64,000 bases of DNA from Agrypnia vestita. Lineage: Eukaryota; Arthropoda; Insecta; Trichoptera; Phryganeidae. The notes below the pieces were generated by a model, which worked only from the letters and a program-made list of their open reading frames with translations, was not told where the DNA came from and did no database searches. The stretch's first letter is position 1. Every line of letters begins with the position of its first letter. The stretch covers positions 1 to 64,000 of the forward strand of contig JADDOH010000154.1 in the NCBI GenBank assembly GCA_016648135.1, written 5' to 3'. The position numbers and the translations under genes are program-made. This document shows positions 1 to 9,999 of the stretch, one piece after another.

Positions 1-825
1 CTGCGGTGTTAGTGATAAAACTGATTTAATCCACTTGAAGCAAATTGGTAAGGTGAAAAAGCTTGAAAGGTGGTACCTCACGAATTGAGTGAAGCAAATC
101 AACAAACGCGCGTTGACTGCTGCGTTGCATTACTCAACCGGCACAATAAGGAAGGGATTTTAAATCGAATCATTACCGGTGATGAAAAGTGGATCCTGTA
201 CGATAATCGGAAGCGCTCATCGCAATGGCTGAACCCTGCCGAACCAGCCAAACCCTGCCCCAAGCGAAAATTGACTCCAAAACAGTTACTTGTGAGCGTT
301 TGGTGGACTAGTGCTGGTGTCGTTCACTACAGCTTTCTTAAATCTGGCCAGACGATTACGGCAGATGTCTATTGTCAGCAACTGCAAACCATGATGGGAA
401 AGCTAGCTGCTAAACAACGAGGCTGGTTAATCGCTCTAGGCCACTGCTGCTTCATGATAACGCTAGACCACCACTGCACAACAGACGGCTACCAAATTAG
501 AGGAGCTTCAATTGGAATGTCCAAGACATCCACCGTACTCTCCGGACCTTGCCCCAACAGATTACCATTTTTTTCGAAATTTGGATAACTTCTTGCAAAG
601 GAAAAAATTCAACTCCGATGGGGCAGTCCAAACCGCCTTCAAAGATTTTATTGATTCCCGTCCGAATGTTTTTTTTAGTAAAGGGATCGATGAACTACCT
701 ATGAGATGGCAAAAGTGCATAGATAGCAATGGTACATACTTTGATTAAATAAATATATTATAATAAAAAAAATCGGCTTTATGTTCCTCCCATAGTAAAC
801 GCCAATTTCATATGTAAAGACCTAA
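1..825 (+). mobile_element. mariner element, copy 1 (left part outside window), broken transposase
   Basis: Right-hand part of a mariner (Tc1/mariner superfamily) element. It closely matches the intact copy at 4113-5397 and ends in the same inverted repeat, followed by the TA target duplication at 826-827. Relative to the intact copy it lacks three single bases, near 74, 419 and 471. The reading frame is therefore lost and later regained (readable pieces about 70-588 and 512-748). It also carries a Val-to-Asp change in the DNA-binding domain and Cys-to-Gly just before the first catalytic Asp. This copy cannot make a full transposase. The left end is beyond the window. Confidence 0.95.
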
Positions 826-1007
826 TATTTATCTAGTTACAGCTTGGAATGTGGATATTCATCGGACAGGTATACGAGCGCGCTGCGAAAGCTTCTACAT
901 CTCATCCCTTAACGATATTATTTTGTTAGGCAGATGTAAGTGTCTATGTACAAATAGTATGTTTACGCGTTTATAGGGATCTTAAAAGAACCGGCTGTTC
1001 CTAAACA
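826..1007. other. Short unassigned spacer
   Basis: AT-rich sequence between the mariner end and the tail of the neighbouring minus-strand LINE. I see no reading frame, repeat or RNA gene here. Confidence 0.5.
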
Positions 1008-2660
1008 CAGATAATAATAATTAAAATAAATAATAAAAATGGATAATTTCCAAGCTCCATTTTCGTAAAAAAGTCACCCCAAGGGCGCTTTACACTGACA
1101 CCGTCCTACACTAGTATTTAATTTAATGGAAAGGATTTTACAAAAAGGTGCGTTTTAAGTCTTTTTTTAAAAACTCTTTCTGATGCACTATTTCGTATTA
1201 CGGAGGGAAGAGAGTTCCACGCCTTTGGGCCTGCCACCGCAAATGCCCGTTCACTAAACTTTGTCTTCTGGTAGTGGATGGTCGGTTCTACAATCCTTCC
1301 TGCAGCTGAAGTACTGGCTGACCTCAGAGTTTGGCGTCTACTATTTAAGTCGTCTGGGATGCAGAGTTCTTGAAGATACAGAAGCGCGATATTATGTATC
1401 GCCTTGTACATTAACCAACACAACTCAAACTCGACTCTTTGAGGAAAACGAAGCCAATGCAGTTCACGCAAAAGGGATGTTATATGCGAGAATTTTGATG
1501 CTTCGTATGTGCTATTCTTGCTGCCGCATTAAGAATGGACTGTAGTCCAGCATAAATGCTATTACAGCAGTCCACACGTGACACCACAAAAGCATTTATG
1601 ACTAAACGGGCGGCTTCAGGGGGAAGGTATCTCCGAATACTTTTAATCTGTCTCAGTTGATAAAAGCATGCACTCATCCGTATTCTGAAAATAACAATGT
1701 CTGGATCTTTAAGATCTTTATCCCAACACTTAATAGACGATAATAAAAATTAAAAATGTCTAGAGCGGCTCAAATACACTGTATTAAAAGATGATACAAG
1801 AAAGATTGTTTCTTACAAACGTATTAATTTCTTCATCCACAGCGTCCAGATGAAATATCACGGCTAAACTTGTTATGACCGCGTTACCGCGTATTCAAAT
1901 CTTCCCATCTTGACATTTGACAGATAACAATTTACAACTTTCTCCCTCCCTCTATATTTATCTCATGTGGAAACTTACAGAGACAAAACCGACGTAAAGC
2001 TATGTCTCTTTTATTTTTAATTTTTATTATCATCTATTAAGTGTTGGGATAAAGATCTTAAAGATCCTGGCATATCTGTAAAATGTTAGGATGGGAAGAT
2101 TTGAATACGCGGTAACGCCGAACGCGGTCATGACAAGTTTAGCCATGATATTTCATCTGGACGCTGTGGATGAAGAAATTAATACGTTTGTAAGAAACAA
2201 TCTTTCTTATATCATCTTTTAATACAGTGTACTTGAGCCGTAGAATTACAAAATCCGCTCTGGACATTTTAAATTTATATTATCGTCTATTAAGTGTTGG
2301 GATAAAGATCTTAAAGATCTAGACATTGTTATTTTCAGAATCGGGCCGACTGACAGCTTTACATATTTGTGTATTCATTGAGAGATCTGCATCAATGTGC
2401 ACGCCCAACAACTTAACTGCAGATTTAGCATTCGCAGACATTGATTCCTGTATTAGATATTGCCGTCTAGATGTCGCGGCCCATAGTAGCTCTGTTTTGG
2501 ATGAATTTAAAGTAAGTCCGTTTTGTGCCATCCATTTGCCTATTTTGTCAAATTTTTGCAGTTTTTTTTGCAATTTTTTGTTTTAATTCTTTCGCCTCAT
2601 CCGGCTTACAGAAAAAAATATATTTGCGTATCGTCTGCGTAACAATGAGGCCACAATCCT
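1008..2660 (-). pseudogene. LINE reverse-transcriptase 3' end (CR1/L2-like), interrupted by a foldback element
   Basis: Read on the minus strand, three pieces join into the thumb and C-terminal part of a non-LTR reverse transcriptase. The first is about 2319-2640, with NGLTLNSSKTELLW and a LLGVHID-type motif. The second is 1480-1677, with LPPEAARLVINAFV then SRVDCCNSIYAGL. The third is 1118-1471, with AFAVAGPKAWNSLPS and a final FKKRLKTHLF. The order and motifs are those of CR1/L2-type LINEs. The 674-bp element at 1675-2348 sits between codons of the first and second pieces; removing it with one 3-bp duplicate restores the frame. Frames shift between the second and third pieces. The 3' tail, about 1008-1100, ends in (TTA)n on the minus strand and resembles the fragment at 39645-39715. 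Dead copy. Confidence 0.85.
1675..2348. mobile_element. Foldback element FB1, copy A (674 bp, 3-bp TSD ACT)
   Basis: A long inverted-repeat element whose two arms of about 300 bp are near mirror images. Left end CATCCGTATTCTG, right end (reversed) CGGCCCGATTCTG. It is flanked by ACT at 1672-1674 and 2349-2351. A module of about 60 bp containing GGATCTTTAAGATCTTTA occurs three times: inverted at the left end, in the centre, and at the right end. It has no coding capacity. It interrupts the LINE at 1008-2660, which fixes its boundaries. A second copy lies at 7502-8171. Superfamily not assigned; 3-bp duplications fit PIF/Harbinger or CMC-type transposition. Confidence 0.88.
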
Positions 2661-2819
2661 GAAGAAGATGTTACTAAAATACGGACTTGATAAAAATGAA
2701 CAACTTATGGCTTAGCAGTTAGACGAAATGTTGTTTCCAAACATGAAAAAAACAATAATGGCAACATTATAACAATATTGTTCTGCAAATGAACTGCTAA
2801 AGCACGAAAATTATCCGGT

Positions 2820-3040
2820 GAAGGCTGGGGCGAGTGGCGCATAGACGAGGCCAGAAGTGAAGAAGAAAGTTACAAACATCTTCCTCCATGTATTACACCA
2901 GATATAGAAGAGCATCTTCTTCCTTTATATGAAAAACTGTCAAAAAAAAAATCTAACAAAACGCACGCAAATCCTAACGAGAGTTTTAATTTTACCATTT
3001 GGCGCGTCGCTACGAAACATTTAAACTGCAAACGAATTTG
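2820..3040 (+). pseudogene. Fragment resembling a Mutator-like transposase-domain protein
   Basis: A stretch with no ORF of its own that reads, in one frame, LPPCITPDIEEHLLPLYEKL, then a lysine-rich run, then HANPNESFNFTIW. The NPNESFN..IW motif and the preceding Y..L spacing recall the conserved core of Mutator-like transposase-domain proteins that are abundant in insect genomes. That identification is from memory of the family, not a search. No start or continuation is visible on either side, so it is at best a decayed piece. Confidence 0.4.
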
Positions 3041-3660
3041 TATTTTCACAATTATTGGATTTGTCCACTACAGGATTACTATTTAATTAAGATAAATTAT
3101 AGAAGTCTCACAGAGACGAAGCTATTTATGCGAAGAAGTCTTTTATTCGATGGCACAGGGTATGAACTCACTTAAATGCAATGAAAATGGACAAATCCAG
3201 TAATTGTATTTTCTTAATTAAATACATTTAAAAGTATTGTTAAAAATATATACTGGTCTATAAAAAGAGTTGGAAAATAGACAATATTGATTTTTAGGCG
3301 TATTCTAGTGTATATTTTAAATAATTCAAAGAATATCATTTAAACATTAAAATTAATATTGCTTAGTACTTGCTCCACATTAAAAATATAGAGATGTTAT
3401 TACCAGCTGCGATATCTTTGTATGCTATTTCATGAGAAGGACCACAGATGTCTCTAGCATAGCCCCTTTAAATGTATGGAAGGTTTAAATTTTTAATATA
3501 CATACAATTTTCGAAAATGTCATAATATTTGGATGTTCTTACGATGGAATTGGTGAACGTTACACTGTGTCTATTCAACTTAAGCTAGCTTATACAGGTT
3601 GTAAACCCTGGGCCATCGAATAAAAGATTTCCATACACGTTTCTCATGAAAACATTCTCA
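3041..3660. repeat. Dispersed repeat family R2 (GTCTCTGTGAGAC type), two pieces
   Basis: Contains the block ATTATAGAAGTCTCACAGAG near 3100 and a second block with GAACGTTACACTGTG near 3560. Matching blocks recur, in either orientation, at 9190-9490, 29750-29930, 46730-46800, 47195-47440 and 51040-51225. The shared core GTCTC-TGT-GAGAC is a small hairpin. No protein is encoded. It is probably a non-autonomous element; I cannot define its ends. Confidence 0.6.
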
Positions 3661-3971
3661 TGTTGAGAATCTTCTGTGTGTAGTTTTCAGGACTCACCCT
3701 AACTTCAATAAAGTATTGCAAGCCCATTATTAACCTTAACATCATCACATACCCATCACATCAGCCCTGATGATGGACCCTGCAATAGGATCCGTCGACC
3801 AGAGAGGTCACATTCGCGCGTCAGAATATACCAGAAAACGACACACAGAAGACGTTTCTCATAGTCTATGTGAGACTGGTGCAATTTATCTTTGTTATTT
3901 AAATGCGGTTTAAAAATTGCGCACCACGTGGGCTGGGTCGCGCACCACGTGGGCGGTGTCGCGCACCGCCG
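3661..3971. other. Spacer with no supported feature
   Basis: About 310 bases before the TIR element at 3972. It includes a near-duplicate GCGCACCACGTGGGC at about 3917 and 3940. No coding or RNA gene seen. Confidence 0.4.
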
Positions 3972-4112
3972 CACATTGGGTCGAAACCGTAATTTGAGGG
4001 ACTTAGGGACCAACTTTCTTTTTTTACTTTTTACTTTTTTCTTTATGCGGATGGATAGAGCTCATTAACCTTATCAAAAGTTGACCTATGAAACTTTTTC
4101 CCAAACTTTATA

Positions 4113-5397
4113 TTAGGTCCATACATATGAAATTGGCGTTTTGCCATACTGGCAAATTTGATCTCAAATATCTTCTCTTTGGTTAGGAATTCCAAATCCA
4201 AATTTATACAGTTATTTACTCATGTATTTGTGTTTTGAAAATTATAATTCATTTGTTTTTTTCTCAATTGTTTTTTTCTTTGCGTCACTCAGTTTACAAA
4301 ATGAAAAACTTGAAATATCGCGTTATTTACGAGTACGAGTTCCACCGTGGCACCAGTGCTGCAGAAACGGCTCGAAGGATTAATGATGTGTATGGCGACG
4401 GTGCCGCAAAAGAAAACACAGTGCGTTTTTGGTTCCAACGTTTTCGTTCTGGAAATTTCGACCTGCAGAACAAGCCCCGTGGACGGCCGGAGACCAAAGT
4501 TGATAATGAAGAATTGAAGGCTATTGTGGAAGCGGATCCATCGCAAACCACATCCGAGTTAGCTGCAGGCTGCGGTGTTAGTGATAAAACTGTTTTAATC
4601 CACTTGAAGCAAATTGGTAAGGTGAAAAAGCTTGAAAGGTGGGTACCTCACGAATTGAGTGAAGCAAATCAACAAACGCGCGTTGACTGCTGCGTTGCAT
4701 TACTCAACCGGCACAATAATGAAGGGATTTTAAATCGAATCATTACCTGTGATGAAAAGTGGATCCTGTACGATAATCGGAAGCGCTCATCGCAATGGCT
4801 GAACCCTGCCGAACCAGCCAAACCATGCCCCAAGCGAAAATTGACTCCAAAAAAGTTACTTGTGAGCGTTTGGTGGACTAGTGCTGGTGTCGTTCACTAC
4901 AGCTTTCTTAAATCTGGCCAGACGATTACGGCAGATGTCTATTGTCAGCAACTGCAAACCATGATGGAAAAGCTAGCTGCTAAACAACCGAGGCTGGTTA
5001 ATCGCTCTAGGCCACTGCTGCTTCATGATAACGCTAGACCACACACTGCACAACAGACGGCTACCAAATTAGAGGAGCTTCAATTGGAATGTCTAAGACA
5101 TCCACCGTACTCTCCGGACCTTGCCCCAACAGATTACCATTTTTTTCGAAATTTGGATAACTTCTTGCAAAGGAAAAAATTCAACTCCGATGGGGCAGTT
5201 CAAACCGCCTTCAAAGATTTTATTGATTCCCGTCCGAATGGTTTTTTTAGTAAAGGGATCGATGAACTACCTATGAGATGGCAAAAGTGCATAGATAGCA
5301 ATGGTACATACTTTGATTAAATAAATATATTATAATAAAAAAAATCGGCTTTATGTTCCTCCCATACTAAACCTCAATTTCATATGTAAAGACCTAA
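4113..5397 (+). mobile_element. Complete mariner element, copy 2 (1285 bp)
   Basis: Full-length element with terminal inverted repeats beginning TTAGGTCCATACATATG on the left and, reversed, TTAGGTCTTTACATATG on the right. TA target duplications lie at 4111-4112 and 5398-5399. It holds a single uninterrupted transposase gene and is nested inside the TIR element at 3972-5797. Its sequence is very close to the copies at 1-825 and 51664-52949, suggesting recent activity of this family. Confidence 0.96.
4301..5320 (+). CDS. mariner transposase, uninterrupted, 339 aa
   Basis: Cut-and-paste transposase that would bind the element's inverted repeats and cleave DNA in the nucleus. The start chosen is ATG 4301 (MKNLKYR); an upstream in-frame ATG at 4235 would add 22 residues, but mariner proteins are normally about 340-350 aa and begin with this type of sequence. 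The N-terminal half holds two helix-turn-helix units (about 5-55 and 65-110) with a GRP hook-like motif at 61-63. The linker WVPHELSE (114-121) is typical of mariner. Catalytic residues are D151 (ITCDEKW), D243 (HDNARPH) and D278 (SPDLAPTD), with 34 residues between the last two: the D,D34D signature. No stop or frameshift. The third-strand copy at 51742-52761 has the same length. I infer it could be functional; nothing in the sequence proves activity. Confidence 0.95.
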   Translation: MKNLKYRVIYEYEFHRGTSAAETARRINDVYGDGAAKENTVRFWFQRFRSGNFDLQNKPRGRPETKVDNEELKAIVEADPSQTTSELAAGCGVSDKTVLIHLKQIGKVKKLERWVPHELSEANQQTRVDCCVALLNRHNNEGILNRIITCDEKWILYDNRKRSSQWLNPAEPAKPCPKRKLTPKKLLVSVWWTSAGVVHYSFLKSGQTITADVYCQQLQTMMEKLAAKQPRLVNRSRPLLLHDNARPHTAQQTATKLEELQLECLRHPPYSPDLAPTDYHFFRNLDNFLQRKKFNSDGAVQTAFKDFIDSRPNGFFSKGIDELPMRWQKCIDSNGTYFD

Positions 5398-5797
5398 TAG
5401 TTTGGGCAAAAAAAAAGTTTTGTATTTTTTGTATGGAGCGAATCAAATAAAATTAAATTTCTGCTAAGTGGTGACTGACCCCGCTTTGAAACCTTTTTTT
5501 TCTCATACCTTGTCTAGTCTACCATCGTTTGATGCTATGAACGTGTACATAAACTTGCAACTCTACCAGATAAATGAATCGAAAAAATAAAAAAAACGTA
5601 TATATTTATAATATTTTTTTTTCGTAATTTCTTTTATGTCAAACTAAATATGAAATAGTGAGTAAAAGTACATATTAACTCAAATAATCAACAAAAAACT
5701 AACACAATTCGACTAAAAATTAACTAAATGAACACTTAATAATACAACAGCAAAGTTGGTCCCTAAGTCCCTCAAATTACGGTTTCGACCTACTGTG

Positions 5798-6116
5798 CAC
5801 CGGCGTCGGTCCGCGCCTCGCAGTTTGAGCACCGCCGGGCCGGGCTGACTCCTTGTTTACACTTCGTCCACATGATCGTCTGAGGGTCTTGGAGACCGGC
5901 TGGCGCTGTGAGAATTCGCCTTCTCCGATTTCAAAGCTCTCCGCGACTAAGCGGCTCTTTGTAACGGGACCCCTCCACTCAAGGCGCCGGATCGATATCT
6001 GGCGGTCTCGCTGGCTGAACAGTCTTATTGAGCGAAGTGCCAAATCCCGGTTCTGTGATGTAGGTGTATATACCCGATTTTACCCACCAGCAATTACAAT
6101 CAAATAAAATAAAAAA
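5798..6116. other. GC-rich stretch, not identified
   Basis: About 260 bases of GC-rich sequence (5798-6060), standing out from AT-rich surroundings. Both strands carry short open frames, but neither gives a recognisable protein. It could be a relic of a mobile element or an untranslated exon. No call made. Confidence 0.3.
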
Positions 6117-6120
6117 TATA

Positions 6121-6658
6121 CAGGGTTATTTGTAAAACATTAATAACCTCGCAGGACTATATTCCTGCCTTGATTGTGAGTCGAAAATGTTCAAGCTATT
6201 ATAACCTAATGTCAATAGTTATGGAGATATGCGACATCAAAGTTTGCATTTTTTTTCAATATTTCTGACTTATTTTTTGTAAAACGTCGGACTATCACTA
6301 CAGTAACTCATATCGATTACGAAAAATTCATTCGTTTCAATTCAAGTTAAATAAAATGATAAAAACCCTGAAAAAATTCCAATTGGAAATTTTTCCAATT
6401 GGAATTCGAAGTTTTTTATTTTTTTATTTGACTTGTATTAAAGGGAATGAATTTTTCATACTCGATATAAGTTACTGTAATGATAGTCCAACGTTTTACA
6501 AAAATAAGCCAGAAATATTGAGAAAAAAAATGCAAACTTTGATGTCGCATATCTCCTTAACTATTGATATTAGATCATGATAGCTTGAACATTTTCGACT
6601 CATAATCAAAGCAGGAGTATAGTCCTGTGAGGTTATTAATGTTTTACAAATAACCCTG
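6121..6658. mobile_element. Foldback element FB2, copy 1 (538 bp, TATA or TA target duplication)
   Basis: Two arms of about 240 bp form a near-perfect inverted repeat around an internal palindrome containing TTCCAATTGGAA. Ends read CAGGGTTATTTGTAAAAC at both sides (right side reversed). The element is flanked by TATA on each side (6117-6120, 6659-6662). A second copy, broken by a LINE, spans about 31000-31972, and a partial arm lies at 25890-26000. No real coding sequence. Confidence 0.85.
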
Positions 6659-6689
6659 TATAAGTGTTTCTGTATAAATTTGAAACACA

Positions 6690-7330
6690 AAAAAAGAAAA
6701 CACATTTGAAACAGTGGAACAATTCACGTACCTTGGTTCCATTGTTACTAAAGATAATGACACTAGTGTAGAGATTGGCAAAAGAATCTTTGCAGCAAAC
6801 CGGAGTTACTTTGGTCTCATTGGACAATTGAGGTCACGCCTACTGGCCAGAAATACTAAAGCCACCCTCTACAAGACATTAATTAGACCGGCCTTAACAT
6901 ACGCCTCGGAGACCTGGACATTAATTTAGCACGACGAAAACAGACTAGACACATTTGAAGGAAAAATCTTACGCCGATAGAGTAAAGAATGCAGATATTA
7001 GGAAAGAATGTAAAGCTGATCTTAGCATAGTTAATAGAATTAAAAAAGGGTCGCTCAGATGGTTTGAGCGAATGCATGAGGAAAGAATGGTAAGAAAGAT
7101 CTATGATGCAAGTGTCGATGGCGCCCGAAAGAGAGGGCGACCGCGGAAGACGTGGCATGACCAGATTAACCAGCTACTGGAAGATGGTCCCGTTGGAAGC
7201 CTCAACAACCGGCGAGCTTGCATGCGAAGATGTACGAATGTGGATGAGGCGAGAGTTGTATGTCGGGACAGAAGAGTGTGGCGCTCTACCCTCTCTGCCT
7301 ACCCCCGCGGGGAAACTGCGTGATGGTAAG
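6690..7330 (+). pseudogene. LINE reverse-transcriptase C-terminal fragment
   Basis: Reads FTYLGSIVTKDNDTSVEIGK and then TLYKTLIRPALTYASETWTL (about 6714-6926). After a stop and frame change it continues with RGRPRKTWHDQI and DRRVWRSTLSAYPRGE (about 7030-7320). These are the post-catalytic connection and the C-terminal tail of an insect LINE reverse transcriptase, followed by a (GTTA)n tail. Related copies lie at 31172-31720 (minus), 47820-48120 (plus) and, more diverged, 61240-61790 (plus). The upstream catalytic part is absent: a 5'-truncated insertion that has decayed. Confidence 0.85.
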
Positions 7331-7501
7331 TTAGTTAGTAATATATGGACCTATTAATGGCGGTCAAACATGGCGTAAAACATACAACACCGAGCTCTGT
7401 GACCTTTACCAGGACGTCAGCCTAGTCAAGTTCATTAAGATTTAAGATTGCGCTGGCTGACACATCTACACCGTATGGGCACAGTATAATAAATACATAC
7501 A
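7331..7501. other. Short unassigned spacer
   Basis: Sequence between the LINE tail and foldback copy B. Nothing recognised except the ACA target duplicate at 7499-7501. Confidence 0.4.
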
Positions 7502-8171
7502 CATCCGTATTCTGAAAATAACAATGTCTGGATCTTTAAGATCTTTATTCCAACACTTAATAGACGATAATAAAAATTAAAAATGTCCAGAGCAGATTTT
7601 GTAATTCTACGGCTCAAATACACTGTATTAGAAGATGATATAAGAAGATTGTTTCTTACAGTCGTATTAATTTCTTCATCCACAGCGCCCAGATGAAATA
7701 TCGTGGCTAAACCTGTCATGACCACGTTCGGCGTTACCGCGTATTCAAATCTTCCCATCTTGACAGATAACAATTTACATCTTTCTCCCTTCCTCATAGA
7801 AACAAACACCGACGTAAAGCTATCTCTCGTTTATTTTTAATTTTTATTATCGTCTATTAAGTGTTGGGATAAAGATCTTAAAGATCCAGACATATCTGTC
7901 AAAAAATGACAAGGTGGGAAGATTTGAATACGCGGTAACGCCGAACGCGGTCATTATAAGTTTAGCCATGATATTTGATCTGGACGCTGTGGATGAAGAA
8001 ATTAATACGATTGTAAGAAACAATCTTTCTTATATCATCTTTTAATACAGTGCATTTGAGCCGTAGAATTACAAAATCCGCTCTGGACATTTTTAATTTT
8101 TATTATCGTCTATTAAGTGTTGGGATAAAGATCTTAAAGATCCAGACATTGTTATTTTCAGAATCGGGCCG
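7502..8171. mobile_element. Foldback element FB1, copy B (670 bp, 3-bp TSD ACA)
   Basis: Same structure as 1675-2348, with the same unequal end sequences, arms and three copies of the end module. It is flanked by ACA at 7499-7501 and 8172-8174. The apparent long minus-strand frame across its left arm is a by-product of the repeat. Confidence 0.88.
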
Positions 8172-8479
8172 ACAGTATGTTATCTTGGCAGTATCCTTGA
8201 AATAAATACCTACGGCCGCTTGGTACTTAAACTTGGTTAAAAACGTACCAGGGCTGCTCATTGACAGACTCTTTATGGTTTGGGGTGCCATAAATTGACC
8301 TAAATGTATGCGTGGGAGCGTCTCACACTGCTTACGTCCGTACGTTACTGCAGCCCTGCGGCGACTGAGCAGTTCGAAGTATACCGAGATTTCGAAGGGC
8401 GTCGTTTCGGCTGTTTGTATGAAGATATAATACTGTATGCTTTACTATACTGTGGTATGGGTGATCTGGAGCCCTCAAA

Positions 8480-8680
8480 AGGGTGTTGTTTAGTGACCCA
8501 ATGAGTAGAAGAAGTGTCGGAAGACCAAAACTGCGGTGGTTGTCGTTGCGTCGTTACGAACTGTCGGACCCTGGGGCAGCAAAACTGGAAAATGGCAGAT
8601 AGCGACAGAGCAGCGTGGAGGACTTTCTTGGAGGCAGCTAGGGCCCACCAACGGTTGTAACGCTAATGATGGATGGATGT
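8480..8680 (+). pseudogene. LINE 3' terminal fragment
   Basis: Plus-strand reading gives SVGRPKLRWL and, after a frameshift, NWKMADSDRAAWRTFLEAAR followed by a stop at about 8658. The GRP..RW / W..A.DR..WR pattern is the extreme C-terminus of a widespread insect LINE family. It ends in a GATGGATGGATG tail. Only the last about 60 codons are present. Confidence 0.75.
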
Positions 8681-9189
8681 TTCTGTATACATAAAAACTG
8701 GTCTAATAAGGAGTGAAATAATTTTCAGGTGTATTCTAGTGTGTTTGTTAATAATTCGGAAGAATTTCGTATACCTAAATAAATTGTATATTAAAGAAAA
8801 CACATTATTATTGTGAAGTTGCAATTTCGGAACAAAGTTCTGTTAATTATTATCAAGTTTATAAATCTATCAGAAAAGACATACAGAAAAATCTAATTAA
8901 CGAAATATTAAAAAAATCGCTTTATAAAAAGTGGATATGTTAATATGATGGTTAATCGATTAAAAAGAGACTACATATAAGGTTTAAAAATTTACGTTAA
9001 TTTACCGCGCTGCCATATTTGATAACCAACTTTTTTGTGTATCTTTAAAATTGATTCAGGGCCGGTTGTATTATAATAATCTTTCGTTTAAGGCGTGGAA
9101 TTTTGCGTTTTTCGCCAATTAAACATGTTTTCGTAAAAAAAACTGCCTCGAACAAACTATTAATATAAACCAAATTTATACAACCGGCA
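8681..9189. other. AT-rich stretch without a supported gene
   Basis: About 500 bases. The block GTGTATTCTAGTGTG near 8730 also occurs in variant form near 3300 and 29505, so part of this is another dispersed repeat. No gene seen. Confidence 0.4.
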
Positions 9190-9490
9190 TTCTCTCATTC
9201 ATTAAGATAAATTATAGAAGTCTGAAAGAGACGAACGTATTCTTATGAGAAACGTGTTTTATCGGATGGCCCAAGGTTTACGACCTGTATGAGCTTGGCT
9301 TAAGTGATCACTCTACACAATGGAACGTTTATCGACTTCATCGCAAGAACATCCACACATGGATTGTTCACCGATTACTTCTTATGATAAGTTTATCATA
9401 TAAATAGCTTCGTCTCTGTGAGACTTCTATAATTTATATTAATTAATAATTATTCCTCTGTGGACAAATACAGTAATTGTGCTCTCAGAA
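9190..9490. repeat. Repeat family R2, inverted pair
   Basis: Begins AAATTATAGAAGTCTGAAAG and ends with the reverse-oriented block GTCTCTGTGAGACTTC, so the two ends are inverted copies about 200 bases apart. The central part contains TCACTCTACACAATGG, also seen in the family members at about 3560 and 29790. No coding capacity. Confidence 0.6.
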
Positions 9491-9999
9491 CGCACATATA
9501 AAAATATTTCTCCTCATTAAATTTGTTTTAACTTTAGTGTACTTACTATATATTCTTCATAGCTAATTGTGAAATGTCATGAATAAAGTAATTAAAAAAT
9601 TGTGGCCAGGAAGAATTGTTGTCGACGAATGAAATAACACGGTATTGTTACATAAATAAACATAAGTACGCGAAAAGTGGCTTAAAAATCCGATTTATAA
9701 ATCCACTTCCGTTTCGCGGGCACTTCCGGCCGTCGGACATTTGGCGGTAGATTGGAAATAATCCTCGCGGAAGCGGAAGGAGAACGGAATAACTCACGTG
9801 CCGCGTGTCACGCTGGAGCGGGTTTCCGGTAATACCGTGCCGAAAGCGGCCGTGAATTTTTTAACAATATTGCCAGCCTGTTGCCCCTTGCTGGCGGGGT
9901 GTCATCTCACTCGATATCAACGCCATCTTCTTCATTGTCTTTGCCACTTTCCACTTATATCCGCTCGCTTGCCCCGGTCTAAAATAGCGGACTTCTGAG
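9491..9999. other. Unassigned region, GC-rich from about 9690
   Basis: The second half (9690-9990) is markedly GC-rich. Short frames exist but none resembles a known protein. It could be an untranslated exon or old element sequence. It ends at the 5' truncation point of the LINE that follows. Confidence 0.3.

Larger units (their letters stand above)
3972..5797. mobile_element. TIR element with CAC termini (Transib-like MITE) carrying a mariner insertion
   Basis: An inverted repeat of about 45 bp bounds this region. The left end starts CACATTGGGTCGAAACC and the right end, reversed, starts CACAGTAGGTCGAAACC; both continue with TTTGAGGGACTTAGGGACC. Flanking pentamers are CGCCG (3967-3971) and CACCG (5798-5802), differing by one CpG-type change. 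CAC-starting ends with a 5-bp CGNCG target are the known signature of Transib, the RAG1-related family; a CMC/Chapaev element is the main alternative. Removing the mariner at 4113-5397 leaves about 540 bp without coding potential. Confidence 0.65.

Noticed and set aside
7435..7809. 124-codon minus-strand frame in FB1 copy B
   Set aside because: It spans the left arm of a foldback element; the other copy does not keep the frame.
9798..9998. 66-codon frame in the GC-rich block upstream of the LINE
   Set aside because: No family resemblance, and it runs into the LINE truncation point.
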